Source: Vibrio jasicida CAIM 1864 = LMG 25398 (GTDB lineage: Bacteria > Pseudomonadota > Gammaproteobacteria > Enterobacterales > Vibrionaceae). Taken from it: a stretch of 64,000 bases of DNA. The stretch spans positions 1-64,000 of the forward strand of contig NZ_BAOG01000041.1 in assembly GCF_000400365.1 (NCBI RefSeq), read 5' to 3'. Under the pieces are notes generated by a model. It was not told the DNA's origin, did no database searches, and worked only from the letters and a program-made list of their open reading frames with translations. The position numbers and the translations under genes were made by a program. Below are positions 29,876 through 40,458 of the stretch, piece by piece; the stretch's first letter is position 1, and every line of letters begins with the position of its first letter.

Positions 29876-29952
29876 CGTTTTCGTTGGAAATCCCGTACAA
29901 TTTCCGTCCCATTTCTGTTCCCCCACAATTTGTTTAAAAGGTACCAAGTAAC

Positions 29953-30573
29953 ATGGACTCCATGCTGCTTTATATGATCGATTTATTCGGTACTGCTGTC
30001 TTTGCGGTTTCTGGCGTTTTACTCGCAGGCCGATTAAAGATGGATCCTTTCGGTGTGATCGTACTCGGTAGTGTGACAGCTATTGGAGGCGGCACTATTC
30101 GTGATATGGCGCTTGGCGCAACCCCGGTCTTCTGGATCACTGACACCACTTATCTTTGGGTAATTTTCATCACTTGTTTACTCACGATGATTCTCATTCG
30201 TCGTCCTAAGCGCTTACCTTGGTGGGTCTTACCTGTCTGTGACGCAATTGGTTTGGCGGTATTCGTCGGTATCGGTGTTGAGAAAGCTCTCGCCTACAAT
30301 GCTTCTGGCATGGTTGCGGTGATCATGGGCGTTATCACTGGCTGCGGTGGCGGCATTATCCGTGATGTGCTGGCTCGCGAGGTACCCATGGTACTGCGAA
30401 GTGAAGTCTATGCGACCGCATGTATCATCGGTGGTATTTTCCATACAACCGCATTGAGTATGGGACACGACCATTCAGTCGCCCTACTCGCAGGTGTCAT
30501 CTCAACTTTGATTATTCGCCTTGGTGCGATTCGCTGGCACTTGTCACTGCCAACCTTTGCTATCAATCGCTAA
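29953..30573 (+). CDS. yadS: YadS/TRIC family membrane protein
   Basis: 206 residues with about seven membrane helices arranged as two repeats. Each repeat carries the family signature, AIGGGTIRD near residue 50 and GCGGGIIRD near residue 135, with a following RE-type motif. The family (UPF0126) is related to trimeric intracellular cation channels; transport in bacteria is not well defined. It is separated from btuF by 77 bp and followed by a terminator. Confidence 0.9.
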   Translation: MDSMLLYMIDLFGTAVFAVSGVLLAGRLKMDPFGVIVLGSVTAIGGGTIRDMALGATPVFWITDTTYLWVIFITCLLTMILIRRPKRLPWWVLPVCDAIGLAVFVGIGVEKALAYNASGMVAVIMGVITGCGGGIIRDVLAREVPMVLRSEVYATACIIGGIFHTTALSMGHDHSVALLAGVISTLIIRLGAIRWHLSLPTFAINR

Positions 30574-30594
30574 TCGATACCAATCAATTTACGC

Positions 30595-30625
30595 AAAAGA
30601 GCTGACTGAAACGTCGGCTCTTTTT
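30595..30625 (+). terminator. Terminator after yadS
   Basis: AGAGCTGAC pairs with GTCGGCTCT (one wobble) inside 30595-30625, followed by five T. It lies 22 bp after the yadS stop. Confidence 0.85.
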
Positions 30626-30703
30626 GTTTGTAAAATCACCTATCGCTTCTCATCTCAAGCTTGGCTATATTAGGCCTATTATTCCCAACATTCATGGATA
30701 GAC

Positions 30704-31564
30704 ATGTTACTGGAAGGCATCGAAACACTATTAGTTTTAAGCAAAGCGAAAACCATGAGCCGCACTGGGAGTTTGCTGTATATCAGCCAATCTGCAGTGA
30801 GTAAACGAATCGCGAACCTAGAGAAAAAACTGGGAAAGAAGCTAGTAGAACCGTCAGGGAGAACCATTAAACTCACACCTGATGGCATGGCTTTGATCGA
30901 GAATATTGGCCCATCTTTTAACGAGTTACGTGGCCTTATTTATGAACAGCAAGAGCTAGAAGATACATCATTAATCACCCTCGATAGCTCAAAGTCTCTT
31001 ATTGCGGGTTATCTTGGAAAAACCATTGGTGATTACCTCAAGCAAGATCAGTACTTAACCATAACCACCAACCACAGCCCTAGAATCGTTGAGCGGGTTC
31101 AATCCGGTAAAGCGACCATTGGGCTTTGCGCTGGTTTGCTTCCACCACATCACGGCTTGATGGCTTTCCACTTATGTGATGAACCTTTCTTCCTCGTTAG
31201 TGATCAACCACTAAATGAATTACCGAAAAAAGTCATCACAAATGATTTAACTAACCCGTCCAATAGCTACCAACTGCCTGCATTAGAGAAAATCGGTATC
31301 AAACCATTGATGGAAATGGATGCCTACACTGCAGCTGCACAACTTGCACTTGGAGGGGCAGCGCCAGCATTAATACCGTTATCGATCGTTAGAGCGTTAA
31401 AGATCCCTGACCATAACTGCTTCATGTTCGAACAACTGGCATCTTTAATTCGACCGATTCATATCTGCGTTAGGCAAAACGTGTACCAGTCACCAAGAGT
31501 TAAAACAGTGATAGAAACCATTGGTGATGTTGTTGCCAAAGAAGTTTTGTCGCCATCAACATAG
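30704..31564 (+). CDS. LysR-family transcriptional regulator
   Basis: 286 residues. N-terminal winged helix-turn-helix (about 1-60: SRTGSLLYISQSAVSKRIANLEKKLGKKL), then a substrate-binding domain whose ligand cannot be read. The C-terminal coding end overlaps that of the convergent permease gene by 65 bp. No divergent target gene is adjacent; the nearest upstream gene, yadS, is in the same direction behind a terminator. The target is unknown; the permease is a candidate only by proximity. Confidence 0.9.
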   Translation: MLLEGIETLLVLSKAKTMSRTGSLLYISQSAVSKRIANLEKKLGKKLVEPSGRTIKLTPDGMALIENIGPSFNELRGLIYEQQELEDTSLITLDSSKSLIAGYLGKTIGDYLKQDQYLTITTNHSPRIVERVQSGKATIGLCAGLLPPHHGLMAFHLCDEPFFLVSDQPLNELPKKVITNDLTNPSNSYQLPALEKIGIKPLMEMDAYTAAAQLALGGAAPALIPLSIVRALKIPDHNCFMFEQLASLIRPIHICVRQNVYQSPRVKTVIETIGDVVAKEVLSPST

Positions 31565-32279
31565 ACATGGTAATCACTAAAGGTCGAATCCATTTTTGGC
31601 CTTTAGTAACAACAACTTTGGCACCAAGTTGAGCACCAATAAAGCCACCTACCGCCATGGTCAGACCGATTTCCCACACAGGCAAGCCAGCAAGAATAAA
31701 GAACAGCAGAGCCGCGATATTTGAAGTGAAGTTGAGAATCTTAGTACGAGCAGTCGCATCAACCAAAGAGAAGTGACCAAGTGCGACAAAGCAAAGCGCA
31801 AAGATAGAGCCAGTACCTGGGCCAAAAAAGCCATCGTAAAAGCCCACGCCGCCACCAACGCACAAAGCGAACATCGCTTCAGAAAGCTTCGGCTCCCCTT
31901 CCGCTGTTTTAGAGGTCGAGGAGAGCAAAAAGTAGAGAGAAATCGCAATCAGCAATACAGGGATAAGGCTAGTGAGTATACCTGCATCGATAAACTGCAC
32001 AGCCTCTGCCCCAATAGCAGAGCCAATAAAGGTACATAGAATCGCTAGGCGCATCTCTTTAAGGCTAACAATACCATTACGCACAAAGTACCAACTAGCA
32101 GAGAAGCTTCCGAATGAGCTTTGGAGTTTGTTCGTCGCCAATGCCTGAGTTGGGCTAAGCCCCGCTGCCAGTAGAGCTGGCAATGTTAATAGACCACCAC
32201 CACCAGCCATGGCATCAATAAATCCTGCTGCTGATGCGACAAAAAACAATGCAATTAACATCTCGAAAGTGATTTCCAC
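31500..32279 (-). CDS. TSUP (TauE/SafE) family permease, YfcA-like
   Basis: 259 residues with about eight membrane segments. Family motifs AGFIDAMAGGGGLLTLPALLAAG (split around residues 15-37), ATNKLQSSFGS and GFYDGFFGPGTGS resemble E. coli YfcA strongly. Such proteins move sulfur-containing or organic anions; the substrate here is not known. The GTG at 32279 is chosen because AAGGA lies 7 bp upstream; an ATG at 32264 is the alternative. The frame is open further up to 32357 without family similarity. Its 3' end runs 65 bp into the LysR gene. Confidence 0.88.
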   Translation of the reverse strand: MEITFEMLIALFFVASAAGFIDAMAGGGGLLTLPALLAAGLSPTQALATNKLQSSFGSFSASWYFVRNGIVSLKEMRLAILCTFIGSAIGAEAVQFIDAGILTSLIPVLLIAISLYFLLSSTSKTAEGEPKLSEAMFALCVGGGVGFYDGFFGPGTGSIFALCFVALGHFSLVDATARTKILNFTSNIAALLFFILAGLPVWEIGLTMAVGGFIGAQLGAKVVVTKGQKWIRPLVITMSMLMATKLLWQQHHQWFLSLF

Positions 32280-32403
32280 TCGTGCGTCCTTGTAAATATT
32301 TGTAACCAGATGAGGCAACGATAGCATTGCCTTACAAACGCACAAAAGGAAACTCAAGACACCAACCTATTCCAGGTTTTCATCAATCTAAAAATCTAAC
32401 AAA

Positions 32404-32422
32404 TGATACGTTAAATGTATCA
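32404..32422. promoter_or_regulatory. Inverted repeat upstream of the unknown cassette
   Basis: TGATAC (32404-32409) and GTATCA (32417-32422) flank seven bases in the AT-rich gap before the 304-residue gene. It could be an operator. A -35-like TTGATG lies near 32467. No known regulator can be assigned. Confidence 0.3.
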
Positions 32423-32528
32423 ATTACATTTCCGATAGAATTCACTCTCAAGAGCATTTCAATTTTTTGATGGAAAAAGAAAACACTGGCTTAATCTTAT
32501 CAATTCAACCTTATCGAAAGTGAAAACA

Positions 32529-33443
32529 ATGGATGTTTTAAGGGCTCGCCCTTCAATAAAAGAGCAACAGCTACGCTCTCGCATCGAACAAACCGTAAAT
32601 CTAAAACAGCTTTTCAAAGTCATAGACTCTAGGCCCGAAACCTCGGGAGCTGGGGTCGTTTATATCGACAACATGTTTACCATTGTTCGGTTGAGAGACT
32701 TCACTGCCACATGCCGCATCAATCCTATTTTCATCATCTTGCGGGAACCGATGAAAAACCAAACATCATTCGAGTTTGCAAAAACAATAAAGCAAGAAGA
32801 GTCTAAATCTAAGTTTAACCAAGAGCTTTTATCTGCAAGCATCAGCTGTGTTGGTGCCGCGATTGGATGGATTGGTGTTATTGGTTCTGGATTAACAGTA
32901 CCAATAAGTGGTCCAGCAGGTGTAACAATGTCCTACATTTCATATGCGGCAACTGCAGCAGCTACAGCCCAGTGCTCCATAGGCGTAGCAAGAACCTTTA
33001 TGGCGTCAAAATCACCGGAAAAATTATCTAATTTAGACAACAATGAATGGTATCAAAACACCACAAAGGCCTTAGATTACATCTCTTTGGCCGGAGCTGG
33101 TGCAAGTGGTTACCAAACAACAAGAATGGTTTTATCTCTAAAGCAAACTACAGGGAAAGGCATTCAAGAAGTATTAAAAGGTTTAAATAGACAAGAGAGA
33201 GCAAGATTAACGAAAGAGATTGTCCGCAGAAATCTTCCTTCCTTCTCGAACAAAGCACGAAAACAACTTGTCTTAGCAGGATTAATACCCAAGAGATATT
33301 CACAAGCCACTGTATCCGCATCCATTTCCCACCAACTCCTCGACGCGATTGGAGGTTCTATTAGCATAATAGGAAGCAGTTATTCTGGAGAGGTAAAGAA
33401 CCTTGCCATTGGTATTTATGAGGAGTTGAAAGTTGAATACTAA
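32529..33443 (+). CDS. Unknown protein with Gly/Ala-rich hydrophobic segments
   Basis: 304 residues; not recognised. The N-terminal 95 residues look soluble and mixed alpha/beta (GAGVVYIDNMFTIVRLRD). Residues 100-158 form a long Gly/Ala/Ser-rich hydrophobic block that could make two membrane-inserting helices. A second such block lies at 185-205 and a third near 262-297, separated by a basic stretch (NRQERARLTKEIVRR). There is no signal peptide. Base composition is lower in G+C than neighbours. It overlaps the next gene through a coupled TTG start. A membrane-active toxin is one idea, not shown. A GTG 9 bp upstream is an alternative start. Confidence 0.7.
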   Translation: MDVLRARPSIKEQQLRSRIEQTVNLKQLFKVIDSRPETSGAGVVYIDNMFTIVRLRDFTATCRINPIFIILREPMKNQTSFEFAKTIKQEESKSKFNQELLSASISCVGAAIGWIGVIGSGLTVPISGPAGVTMSYISYAATAAATAQCSIGVARTFMASKSPEKLSNLDNNEWYQNTTKALDYISLAGAGASGYQTTRMVLSLKQTTGKGIQEVLKGLNRQERARLTKEIVRRNLPSFSNKARKQLVLAGLIPKRYSQATVSASISHQLLDAIGGSISIIGSSYSGEVKNLAIGIYEELKVEY

Positions 33444-33846
33444 ATCGATCGACCTAGTGAACATATTAATAAGCATATGTTTATATTTAGCATTAACTAT
33501 TGGTTTAGCAATAAGCCTAAGCATCTGGAATGAATGGTTTTCTCTCTCTCAACGAATTGATCTCGATACTTACTTCACTCTCTTCGGCGCCATAACTGCG
33601 ACAGTAATATGCGTACCAAACATCCTAACAATCAGCAAAGGCCTGAGTATTGCTGCAAAGGTAAACTTGCTCACCATTGCATTTATTCTTGTTACTTGCA
33701 GCGCTAATTTTGTTATTACAAATGGCAGTACTATTTCTTCATCTTTAGGGACGTTACTTTCAGTTATCAGTTTGATGCTATACAAAAGTCCTCTCTACCA
33801 AGCTTTCTTAGCGCACTTCAATTATCTCCATTTTAAGAAACCCTAA
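33433..33846 (+). CDS. Small four-helix membrane protein of unknown function
   Basis: 137 residues with four hydrophobic segments at about 8-30, 46-66, 73-95 and 98-117, and short loops. The start is a TTG at 33433, inside the end of the upstream gene, with GAGGAG (33420-33425) 7 bp away; no ATG fits as well. The strong site and overlap indicate coupled translation with the 304-residue gene. One sampled stretch (33481-33540) has 18 G/C in 60 bases, much lower than the core genes. The size and topology recall immunity proteins of pore-forming toxins, which is only an analogy. Confidence 0.7.
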   Translation: MNTKSIDLVNILISICLYLALTIGLAISLSIWNEWFSLSQRIDLDTYFTLFGAITATVICVPNILTISKGLSIAAKVNLLTIAFILVTCSANFVITNGSTISSSLGTLLSVISLMLYKSPLYQAFLAHFNYLHFKKP

Positions 33847-33850
33847 AGAC

Positions 33851-33875
33851 AAAAAAACCCGCTCAAATGAGCGGG
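33851..33875 (-). terminator. carAB terminator
   Basis: CCCGCTCA (33858-33865) pairs with TGAGCGGG (33868-33875). A seven-base A-run (33851-33857) gives a T-run on the minus strand, so it terminates carAB. A second stem without a T-run (TAAGCCC/GGGCTTA, about 33893-33914) lies nearer the carB stop. Confidence 0.85.
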
Positions 33876-33927
33876 CAATGAGGTTGTCATATAAGCCCTA
33901 ATAAACGGGCTTACTGATTTTTATCTA

Positions 33928-36900
33928 TTACGCTTCTAGGCTAGCTTTCACTTTTGCGTGTAGCTCTTGAACCGAAGTTACTGTGCTCTTCGCATCTGCC
34001 GTGTGTGCCATACAAGTTGCGAATGCCGCATTTAGCGTAGTCGTGTAGTTCACTTTCTCAGCCAGTGCACCACGACGAAGAACTTTAGAGTCTTCAATCG
34101 CTTGACGGCCAGCTGCAGTGTTCACGATGTAGGTGTACTCGTTGTTCTTGATACGGTCCAGAATGTGAGGACGACCTTCGTGTACCTTGTTAACTAGACG
34201 TGGGTTGATGCCCGCTTCGCCTAGGATAACCGCAGTACCGTGTGTTGCATCTAGTTGGTAACCAAGCTTAGACAGCTTAGATGCTAGGTCTACAACGCGC
34301 TCTTTGTCGCCTTCGCGAACAGAAAGAAGTGCACGACCGCCTTCTGGGTAGATGTTGCCACAACCCAATTCAGCTTTAGAGTAAGCTTCTGCAAACGTTG
34401 CACCAACACCCATAACTTCACCAGTAGAGCGCATTTCTGGGCCTAACAGTGGGTCAACACCAGGGAACTTATTGAATGGAAGTACAACTTCTTTCACTGA
34501 GTAGTAAGGTGGGATGATTTCTTTCGTAAAGCCTTGAGACTCTAGCGATTGACCCGCCATTACACGTGCTGCGATCTTAGCGATTGGCGCGCCAGTCGCT
34601 TTCGATACGAACGGTACCGTACGTGCTGCACGAGGGTTAACCTCGATTAGGTACACTTGGTTGTTCTTAACAGCAAACTGCGTGTTCATCAGACCACGAA
34701 CACCCAATTCAAACGCTAGCTTTTCAACTTGCTCACGCATTACGTCTTGGATTTCTTGGCTTAGCGTGTATGCAGGAAGAGAACATGCTGAGTCACCTGA
34801 GTGAACACCCGCTTGTTCGATGTGCTCCATGATACCGCCGATAACTACGCGCTCACCGTCACAGATAGCATCGATATCCACTTCAACTGCGTCATCTAGG
34901 AAGCTATCAAGAAGAACTGGAGATTCGTTCGATACGCTTACTGCTTCGTTGAAGTAGCGACGTAGGTCTTGCTCATCGTATACGATTTCCATCGCACGAC
35001 CACCAAGTACGTAAGAAGGACGTACAACCAATGGGAAGCCGATTTCGCGAGATTTCTCTACCGCTTGTTCCATTGTTGTTACTGTCGCGTTCTCTGGCTG
35101 TAGAAGGCCTAAGCGGTCAACAGCAACTTGGAAACGCTCACGGTCTTCTGCACGGTCGATTGCGTCAGGGCTAGTACCGATGATTGGCACGCCAGCCGCT
35201 TCAAGTGCGCGAGCCAATTTCAGTGGTGTTTGACCACCGTACTGAACGATAACGCCTTTTGGCTTCTCAACACGAGCGATTGCTAGTACGTCTTCCAGTG
35301 TTACTGGTTCGAAGTACAGACGGTCAGATGTGTCGTAATCCGTTGAAACAGTCTCAGGGTTACAGTTAACCATGATAGTCTCAAAGCCATCTTCACGTAG
35401 AGCTAGTGATGCGTGTACACAACAGTAGTCAAATTCGATACCTTGGCCGATACGGTTTGGACCGCCGCCAAGAATCATGATCTTGTCTTTGTCTGTTGGG
35501 TTTGCTTCACACTCGTCATCGTAAGATGAGTACATGTAAGCCGTATCTGAAGAGAACTCAGCCGCACACGTATCAACGCGCTTGTAAACAGGGTGGATAT
35601 CGTATTGGTCACGTAGACGACGGATTTCACTTTCCGCTACACCTAGAATCTTAGATAGGCGCGCATCAGCAAAACCTTTACGCTTCAGCTTGTTTAGCTC
35701 GTCTTTGTTCAGACCCGCGAAGCCTTTTGCTTTTAGCTCTTGCTCAAGTTTAACGATGTCTTCGATTTGAACTAGGAACCAACGGTCGATTTGCGTTAGG
35801 TTGAATACGCCATCTACTGACATACCCGCACGGAATGCATCTGCGATGTACCAAATACGCTCTGCGCCAGCTTCTTTCAGCTCATGACGGATTTTCGTCA
35901 GTGCGTCTGGTGCATCTAGGTCAACCATTTCGTCAAAGCCAGTCGCGCCAACTTCTAGGCCGCGAAGCGCTTTTTGTAGAGATTCTTGCTGGTTACGGCC
36001 GATAGCCATAACTTCACCAACAGACTTCATTTGCGTCGTTAGACGGTCGTTAGCACCTGCAAATTTCTCGAAGTTAAAACGAGGAATCTTAGTTACTACG
36101 TAGTCGATTGTTGGTTCGAATGATGCTGGCGTTGCGCCGCCAGTGATGTCATTCATTAGCTCGTCTAGCGTGAAGCCAACTGCCAGTTTCGCTGCAATCT
36201 TAGCGATTGGGAAACCTGTTGCTTTAGAAGCTAGAGCAGAAGAGCGAGATACACGTGGGTTCATCTCGATGATAACCATACGGCCATCTTTCGGGTTGAT
36301 ACCAAACTGTACATTAGAACCACCAGTTTCAACACCAATCTCACGCAGTACTGCTAGAGATGCGTTACGCATTAGCTGGTATTCTTTGTCTGTTAGTGTT
36401 TGCGCTGGTGCAACCGTGATTGAGTCACCCGTGTGGATACCCATTGGGTCGAAGTTTTCAATCGCACATACGATGATACAGTTGTCCGCTTTGTCACGAA
36501 CCACTTCCATCTCGTACTCTTTCCAACCGATAAGTGACTCATCGATTAGAAGCTCGTTAGTTGGAGAAAGGTCCAGACCACGACGACAGATTTCTTCAAA
36601 TTCTTCTTTGTTGTAAGCGATACCACCGCCTGTACCACCCATAGTGAATGATGGACGGATGATACATGGGAAGCCAACCATATCTAGAACGCCGTAAGCT
36701 TCTTCCATGGTTTTAGCCGTATCCGCACGTGGACACTCAAGGCCGATAGACTTCATCGCTTTATCGAAACGAGAACGGTCTTCTGCTTTATCAATAGCGT
36801 CAGCCGTTGCACCAATCATCTCAACGCCGAATTCTTCAAGAACGCCATGCTTCTCTAGGTCTAGAGCACAGTTCAATGCTGTTTGACCGCCCATTGTAGG

Positions 36901-37161
36901 TAGAACTGCATCTGGCTTTTCTTTCGCGATGATGTTGCGAACCACTTCCCACTGGATTGGCTCGATATAAGTTGCATCCGCCATGTCTGGATCAGTCATG
37001 ATGGTTGCAGGGTTAGAGTTCACAAGGATAACTCGGTAACCCTCTTCACGCAGTGCTTTACACGCTTGTGCGCCAGAGTAGTCAAACTCACATGCCTGAC
37101 CGATAACAATCGGACCAGCACCAAGAATAAGAATACTTTGAATGTCAGTACGTTTTGGCAT
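33928..37161 (-). CDS. carB: Carbamoyl-phosphate synthase large subunit
   Basis: 1077 residues (E. coli 1073). Makes carbamoyl phosphate from bicarbonate, two ATP and ammonia delivered from CarA; feeds arginine and pyrimidine synthesis. Two homologous ATP-grasp halves: the first opens [21 protein letters not shown], the second has [19 protein letters not shown] near residue 560. The C-terminal 140 residues form the regulatory domain for UMP and ornithine. It starts 16 bp after carA. Confidence 0.97.
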   Translation of the reverse strand: MPKRTDIQSILILGAGPIVIGQACEFDYSGAQACKALREEGYRVILVNSNPATIMTDPDMADATYIEPIQWEVVRNIIAKEKPDAVLPTMGGQTALNCALDLEKHGVLEEFGVEMIGATADAIDKAEDRSRFDKAMKSIGLECPRADTAKTMEEAYGVLDMVGFPCIIRPSFTMGGTGGGIAYNKEEFEEICRRGLDLSPTNELLIDESLIGWKEYEMEVVRDKADNCIIVCAIENFDPMGIHTGDSITVAPAQTLTDKEYQLMRNASLAVLREIGVETGGSNVQFGINPKDGRMVIIEMNPRVSRSSALASKATGFPIAKIAAKLAVGFTLDELMNDITGGATPASFEPTIDYVVTKIPRFNFEKFAGANDRLTTQMKSVGEVMAIGRNQQESLQKALRGLEVGATGFDEMVDLDAPDALTKIRHELKEAGAERIWYIADAFRAGMSVDGVFNLTQIDRWFLVQIEDIVKLEQELKAKGFAGLNKDELNKLKRKGFADARLSKILGVAESEIRRLRDQYDIHPVYKRVDTCAAEFSSDTAYMYSSYDDECEANPTDKDKIMILGGGPNRIGQGIEFDYCCVHASLALREDGFETIMVNCNPETVSTDYDTSDRLYFEPVTLEDVLAIARVEKPKGVIVQYGGQTPLKLARALEAAGVPIIGTSPDAIDRAEDRERFQVAVDRLGLLQPENATVTTMEQAVEKSREIGFPLVVRPSYVLGGRAMEIVYDEQDLRRYFNEAVSVSNESPVLLDSFLDDAVEVDIDAICDGERVVIGGIMEHIEQAGVHSGDSACSLPAYTLSQEIQDVMREQVEKLAFELGVRGLMNTQFAVKNNQVYLIEVNPRAARTVPFVSKATGAPIAKIAARVMAGQSLESQGFTKEIIPPYYSVKEVVLPFNKFPGVDPLLGPEMRSTGEVMGVGATFAEAYSKAELGCGNIYPEGGRALLSVREGDKERVVDLASKLSKLGYQLDATHGTAVILGEAGINPRLVNKVHEGRPHILDRIKNNEYTYIVNTAAGRQAIEDSKVLRRGALAEKVNYTTTLNAAFATCMAHTADAKSTVTSVQELHAKVKASLEA

Positions 37162-37177
37162 TATCTACTACTCCGAA

Positions 37178-38317
37178 TTAAGCGCTGTGTTTTTTGATTA
37201 GTTCGATAAAGTGGTCAAATAGCGGTGCCGCGTCGTGTGGACCTGGGCTCGCTTCTGGGTGACCTTGGAAGCTAAATGCTGGCTTGTCTGTACGGTGAAT
37301 ACCTTGTAGAGAACCATCAAATAGCGATACGTGAGTAGCACGTAGATTTTCTGGCAACGTTGCTTCATCTGCTGCAAAACCGTGGTTTTGAGAAGTGATC
37401 ATCACAACATTACGTTCCAAATCTTTTACTGGGTGGTTTGCGCCGTGGTGACCAAACTTCATTTTCACTGTTTGTGCACCCGATGCTAACGCAAGGATTT
37501 GGTGGCCTAGACAGATACCAAAGATTGGCAGACCTTTCTCTAGGAAAGTTTTTGTTGCTTCAATCGCGTAAGTACATGGTTCTGGGTCACCAGGGCCGTT
37601 TGATAGGAAGACACCATCTGGGTTTAGAGCCAGAACTTCTTCTGCTGACGTTTCAGCAGGAACAACCGTTAGGCGGCAGCCTCGGTCAACCAACATGCGC
37701 AAGATGTTGCGTTTTGCGCCGAAGTCGTAGGCAACAACGTGATATGGCAATTCGCTGTCGTCTTTCGCTTCAGGAAGTCCACCTTCAAGCGTCCACGAAC
37801 CTTGTTTCCATTGATACGCTTCTTTTGTTGTAACCTCTTTCGCAAGATCCATACCTTTCAAGCCAGGGAATTCTTTTGCTTTTGCTAATGCCAAAGCTTC
37901 ATCTAGGTTGTTACCTGCAACGATACAACCGTTTTGCGCACCTTTCTCACGTAGGATACGAGTTAGCTTACGAGTATCGATGTCTGCAATGCCGACGATA
38001 TTTTGCGACTTGAGGTAATCAGAAAGGGATTGTTCATTACGGAAGTTAGAAGCGATAAGAGGAAGATCGCGAATCACAAGGCCTTGTGCGTGGATTGAAG
38101 AAGATTCTTCGTCTTCGGAATTGGTTCCGGTATTGCCAATGTGAGGATAAGTGAGAGTAACGATTTGTTGAGAATAGGAAGGATCAGTGAGAATTTCTTG
38201 GTACCCCGTCATCGAGGTATTAAAAACAACTTCACCAACGGAAATACCATCTGCTCCAATGGAAACACCGCGGAACACTGTCCCATCTTCTAGGACTAAC
38301 AGTGCTAATTTACCCAA
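37178..38317 (-). CDS. carA: Carbamoyl-phosphate synthase small subunit
   Basis: 379 residues (E. coli 382). Class I glutamine amidotransferase; the catalytic Cys is in [10 protein letters not shown] and the His-Glu pair in [11 protein letters not shown]. The frame is open to 38413, but the family N-terminus [16 protein letters not shown] begins at a TTG (38317) with GGAGG 5 bp upstream. A non-ATG start is also reported for E. coli carA. Possible ArgR sites lie just before it. Confidence 0.95.
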   Translation of the reverse strand: MGKLALLVLEDGTVFRGVSIGADGISVGEVVFNTSMTGYQEILTDPSYSQQIVTLTYPHIGNTGTNSEDEESSSIHAQGLVIRDLPLIASNFRNEQSLSDYLKSQNIVGIADIDTRKLTRILREKGAQNGCIVAGNNLDEALALAKAKEFPGLKGMDLAKEVTTKEAYQWKQGSWTLEGGLPEAKDDSELPYHVVAYDFGAKRNILRMLVDRGCRLTVVPAETSAEEVLALNPDGVFLSNGPGDPEPCTYAIEATKTFLEKGLPIFGICLGHQILALASGAQTVKMKFGHHGANHPVKDLERNVVMITSQNHGFAADEATLPENLRATHVSLFDGSLQGIHRTDKPAFSFQGHPEASPGPHDAAPLFDHFIELIKKHSA

Positions 38318-38327
38318 GACAACCTCC

Positions 38328-38362
38328 AGAATAAAAATGCATAAAAAATAAATTAAGCTGCA
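38328..38362. promoter_or_regulatory. Possible pair of ArgR (ARG) boxes before carA
   Basis: Core AGAATAAAAATGCA (38328-38341) matches 12 of 14 positions of the ARG-box core TGAATWWWWATTCA on the minus strand. A weaker core begins exactly 21 bp further (38349-38362), the spacing known for paired ARG boxes. In E. coli a similar pair controls the downstream car promoter. This is a consensus reading in AT-rich DNA and could be chance. Confidence 0.35.
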
Positions 38363-38762
38363 AATTTGCCTTCCTTTACCTTGAAAACTTACATAAACAG
38401 GTATTTTTGACAAATTGGCGGTATTCTAATGACGGACTTCAAAACTGTCAACACACATTGAAAAATAAATTATCACTTTCTAGCGAGTAAGGGCATTTAA
38501 ACAGAAAAAGCCCTAAAATTGTAAGTTTTATCGTTATTCATTCCCGACAGTTGGCCTTTTTTGTAAATTTTACAAATTTGAACTTATTGCAGATCACAAA
38601 ATTTTGTGAGTTTTTTGCGCAAACGTTCATCACACAAAAACAACCCATACTTTTGAGTAATTCAAGCGCTTTTCACAACAAGACACCCAAAAACACACAA
38701 TAACTCAAGATGAAATCACAGATGATACGACTCAATTTATTTACATACTTTCCTCTAAATAC
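38363..38762. other. carA upstream region with possible PurR half site and palindrome
   Basis: Noncoding, about 400 bp. GCGCAAACGTT at 38617-38627 fits one half of the PurR operator well and the other half poorly. A perfect 16-bp palindrome, TCACAAAATTTTGTGA, lies at 38594-38609. In E. coli the distal car promoter is PurR-regulated, so the location is sensible. No promoter is clear by eye. Confidence 0.3.
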
Positions 38763-38784
38763 AAAAAAGCCGGCTTACGCCGGC
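38763..38784 (-). terminator. dapB terminator
   Basis: GCCGGC (38769-38774), loop TTAC, GCCGGC (38779-38784), with six A at 38763-38768 giving a T-run on the minus strand, 14 bp past the dapB stop. Confidence 0.85.
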
Positions 38785-38798
38785 GAATAATTATGTAT

Positions 38799-39674
<876 letters not shown>

Positions 39675-39721
39675 TTAAACTAACAATATCCCGTGTTAAC
39701 CACAAGACAGTTAGATACAGG

Positions 39722-40120
39722 TTAGGAAAACTCTTTCACTACACGCTCTAGAATCGGCACATTAGCTTCTGGGAAAGCGTAGTTAGGTAACGCAATAATA
39801 TCGACCCAACGCCCTTCTTGCCCTTCACGTCCATAAGGCTGATTGTTGAATTGAGAAACGGTCATGAAATCAAACTTTAAAGATTTATCTGGGTAGTCGT
39901 ATTCCAAATGCTCAAACAAGGCTTGTTCTGTGACTGTGATACCAATCTCTTCTTCAAGTTCACGAATCATCGCTTGCTCGACTGTTTCATTTTGCTCCAC
40001 TTTGCCACCAGGAAACTCCCAAAATCCACCTTTGTGTTTATCGTCCGGACGTTTAGTGATGAAGATTTGCGACCTGTCTTGATTGAAGATAATCGCCGCA
40101 ACAATGTGAATTCTTTTCAT
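39722..40120 (-). CDS. mutT: 8-oxo-dGTP diphosphatase MutT
   Basis: 132 residues (E. coli 129). Hydrolyses 8-oxo-dGTP to prevent A:T to C:G transversions. The Nudix box is complete: G-x5-E-x7-REL-x-EE-x-GI in GGKVEQNETVEQAMIRELEEE followed by IGI. EFPGGK precedes it as in MutT. The ATG at 40120 gives the family start MKRIHIVAAII and has GGA about 9 bp upstream; ATGs at 40129 and 40147 are less likely. An inverted-repeat element ends 20 bp upstream, so the promoter may lie within it. In E. coli mutT also follows secA. Confidence 0.92.
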   Translation of the reverse strand: MKRIHIVAAIIFNQDRSQIFITKRPDDKHKGGFWEFPGGKVEQNETVEQAMIRELEEEIGITVTEQALFEHLEYDYPDKSLKFDFMTVSQFNNQPYGREGQEGRWVDIIALPNYAFPEANVPILERVVKEFS

Positions 40121-40139
40121 TAGATTCATTCCTAGATCT

Positions 40140-40404
40140 ATACCCAAGTGACTTCAAGATGCTAGTTTCAGAGCGTCGTCACTGATTCAAGTTCAAGGAA
40201 AACAACGAAGCGGAATAGCACGCTATTTCCAAGTTGTTTGACGATGAAGTTGCTTCAGTGACACGCTCCCGAAGGGCGAGTTGCCTTGGTTCACATGCTT
40301 CGTTAACAATTTTCGATTTAGAACCACTAGATCTTCAAATTGTTGCCTCGCCTTCAAACCAAGTCATTCTCGCTGACCCAAGCATCTCGAGGTTACTTGG
40401 GTAT
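40140..40404. mobile_element. MITE-like inverted-repeat element (265 bp)
   Basis: The ends are 24-base imperfect inverted repeats: ATACCCAAGTGACTTCAAGA at the left and the complement of ATACCCAAGTAACCTCGAGA at the right, both continuing TGCT, 21 of 24 identical. A TA flanks both ends and may be a target duplication. The inside has no long coding frame. I recall this end sequence as frequent in Vibrio genomes, but could not check. It lies between mutT and the secA terminator. Confidence 0.7.
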
Positions 40405-40412
40405 ATCAATAC

Positions 40413-40438
40413 AAAAAGAGCCGCCTAAGCGACTCTTT
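40413..40438 (-). terminator. secA terminator
   Basis: AAAGAG (40415-40420) pairs with CTCTTT (40433-40438) and CGC with GCG inside, one mismatch, loop CTAA. Five A at 40413-40417 give the minus-strand T-run, 20 bp past the secA stop and 9 bp from the inverted-repeat element. Confidence 0.75.
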
Positions 40439-40458
40439 CTTAATATCTTCTGACTGTA

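Noticed and set aside
30704..31564. LysR regulator called as IlvY
   Set aside because: The helix-turn-helix and effector regions do not resemble remembered IlvY sequence and no ilvC is adjacent.
36143..36616. 157-codon plus-strand frame opposite carB
   Set aside because: Antisense shadow of carB with Ser/Ile-rich composition and no family likeness.
40140..40404. Integron attC (VCR-like) site
   Set aside because: The element is 265 bp with transposon-like terminal inverted repeats and no attC core sites or cassette gene.
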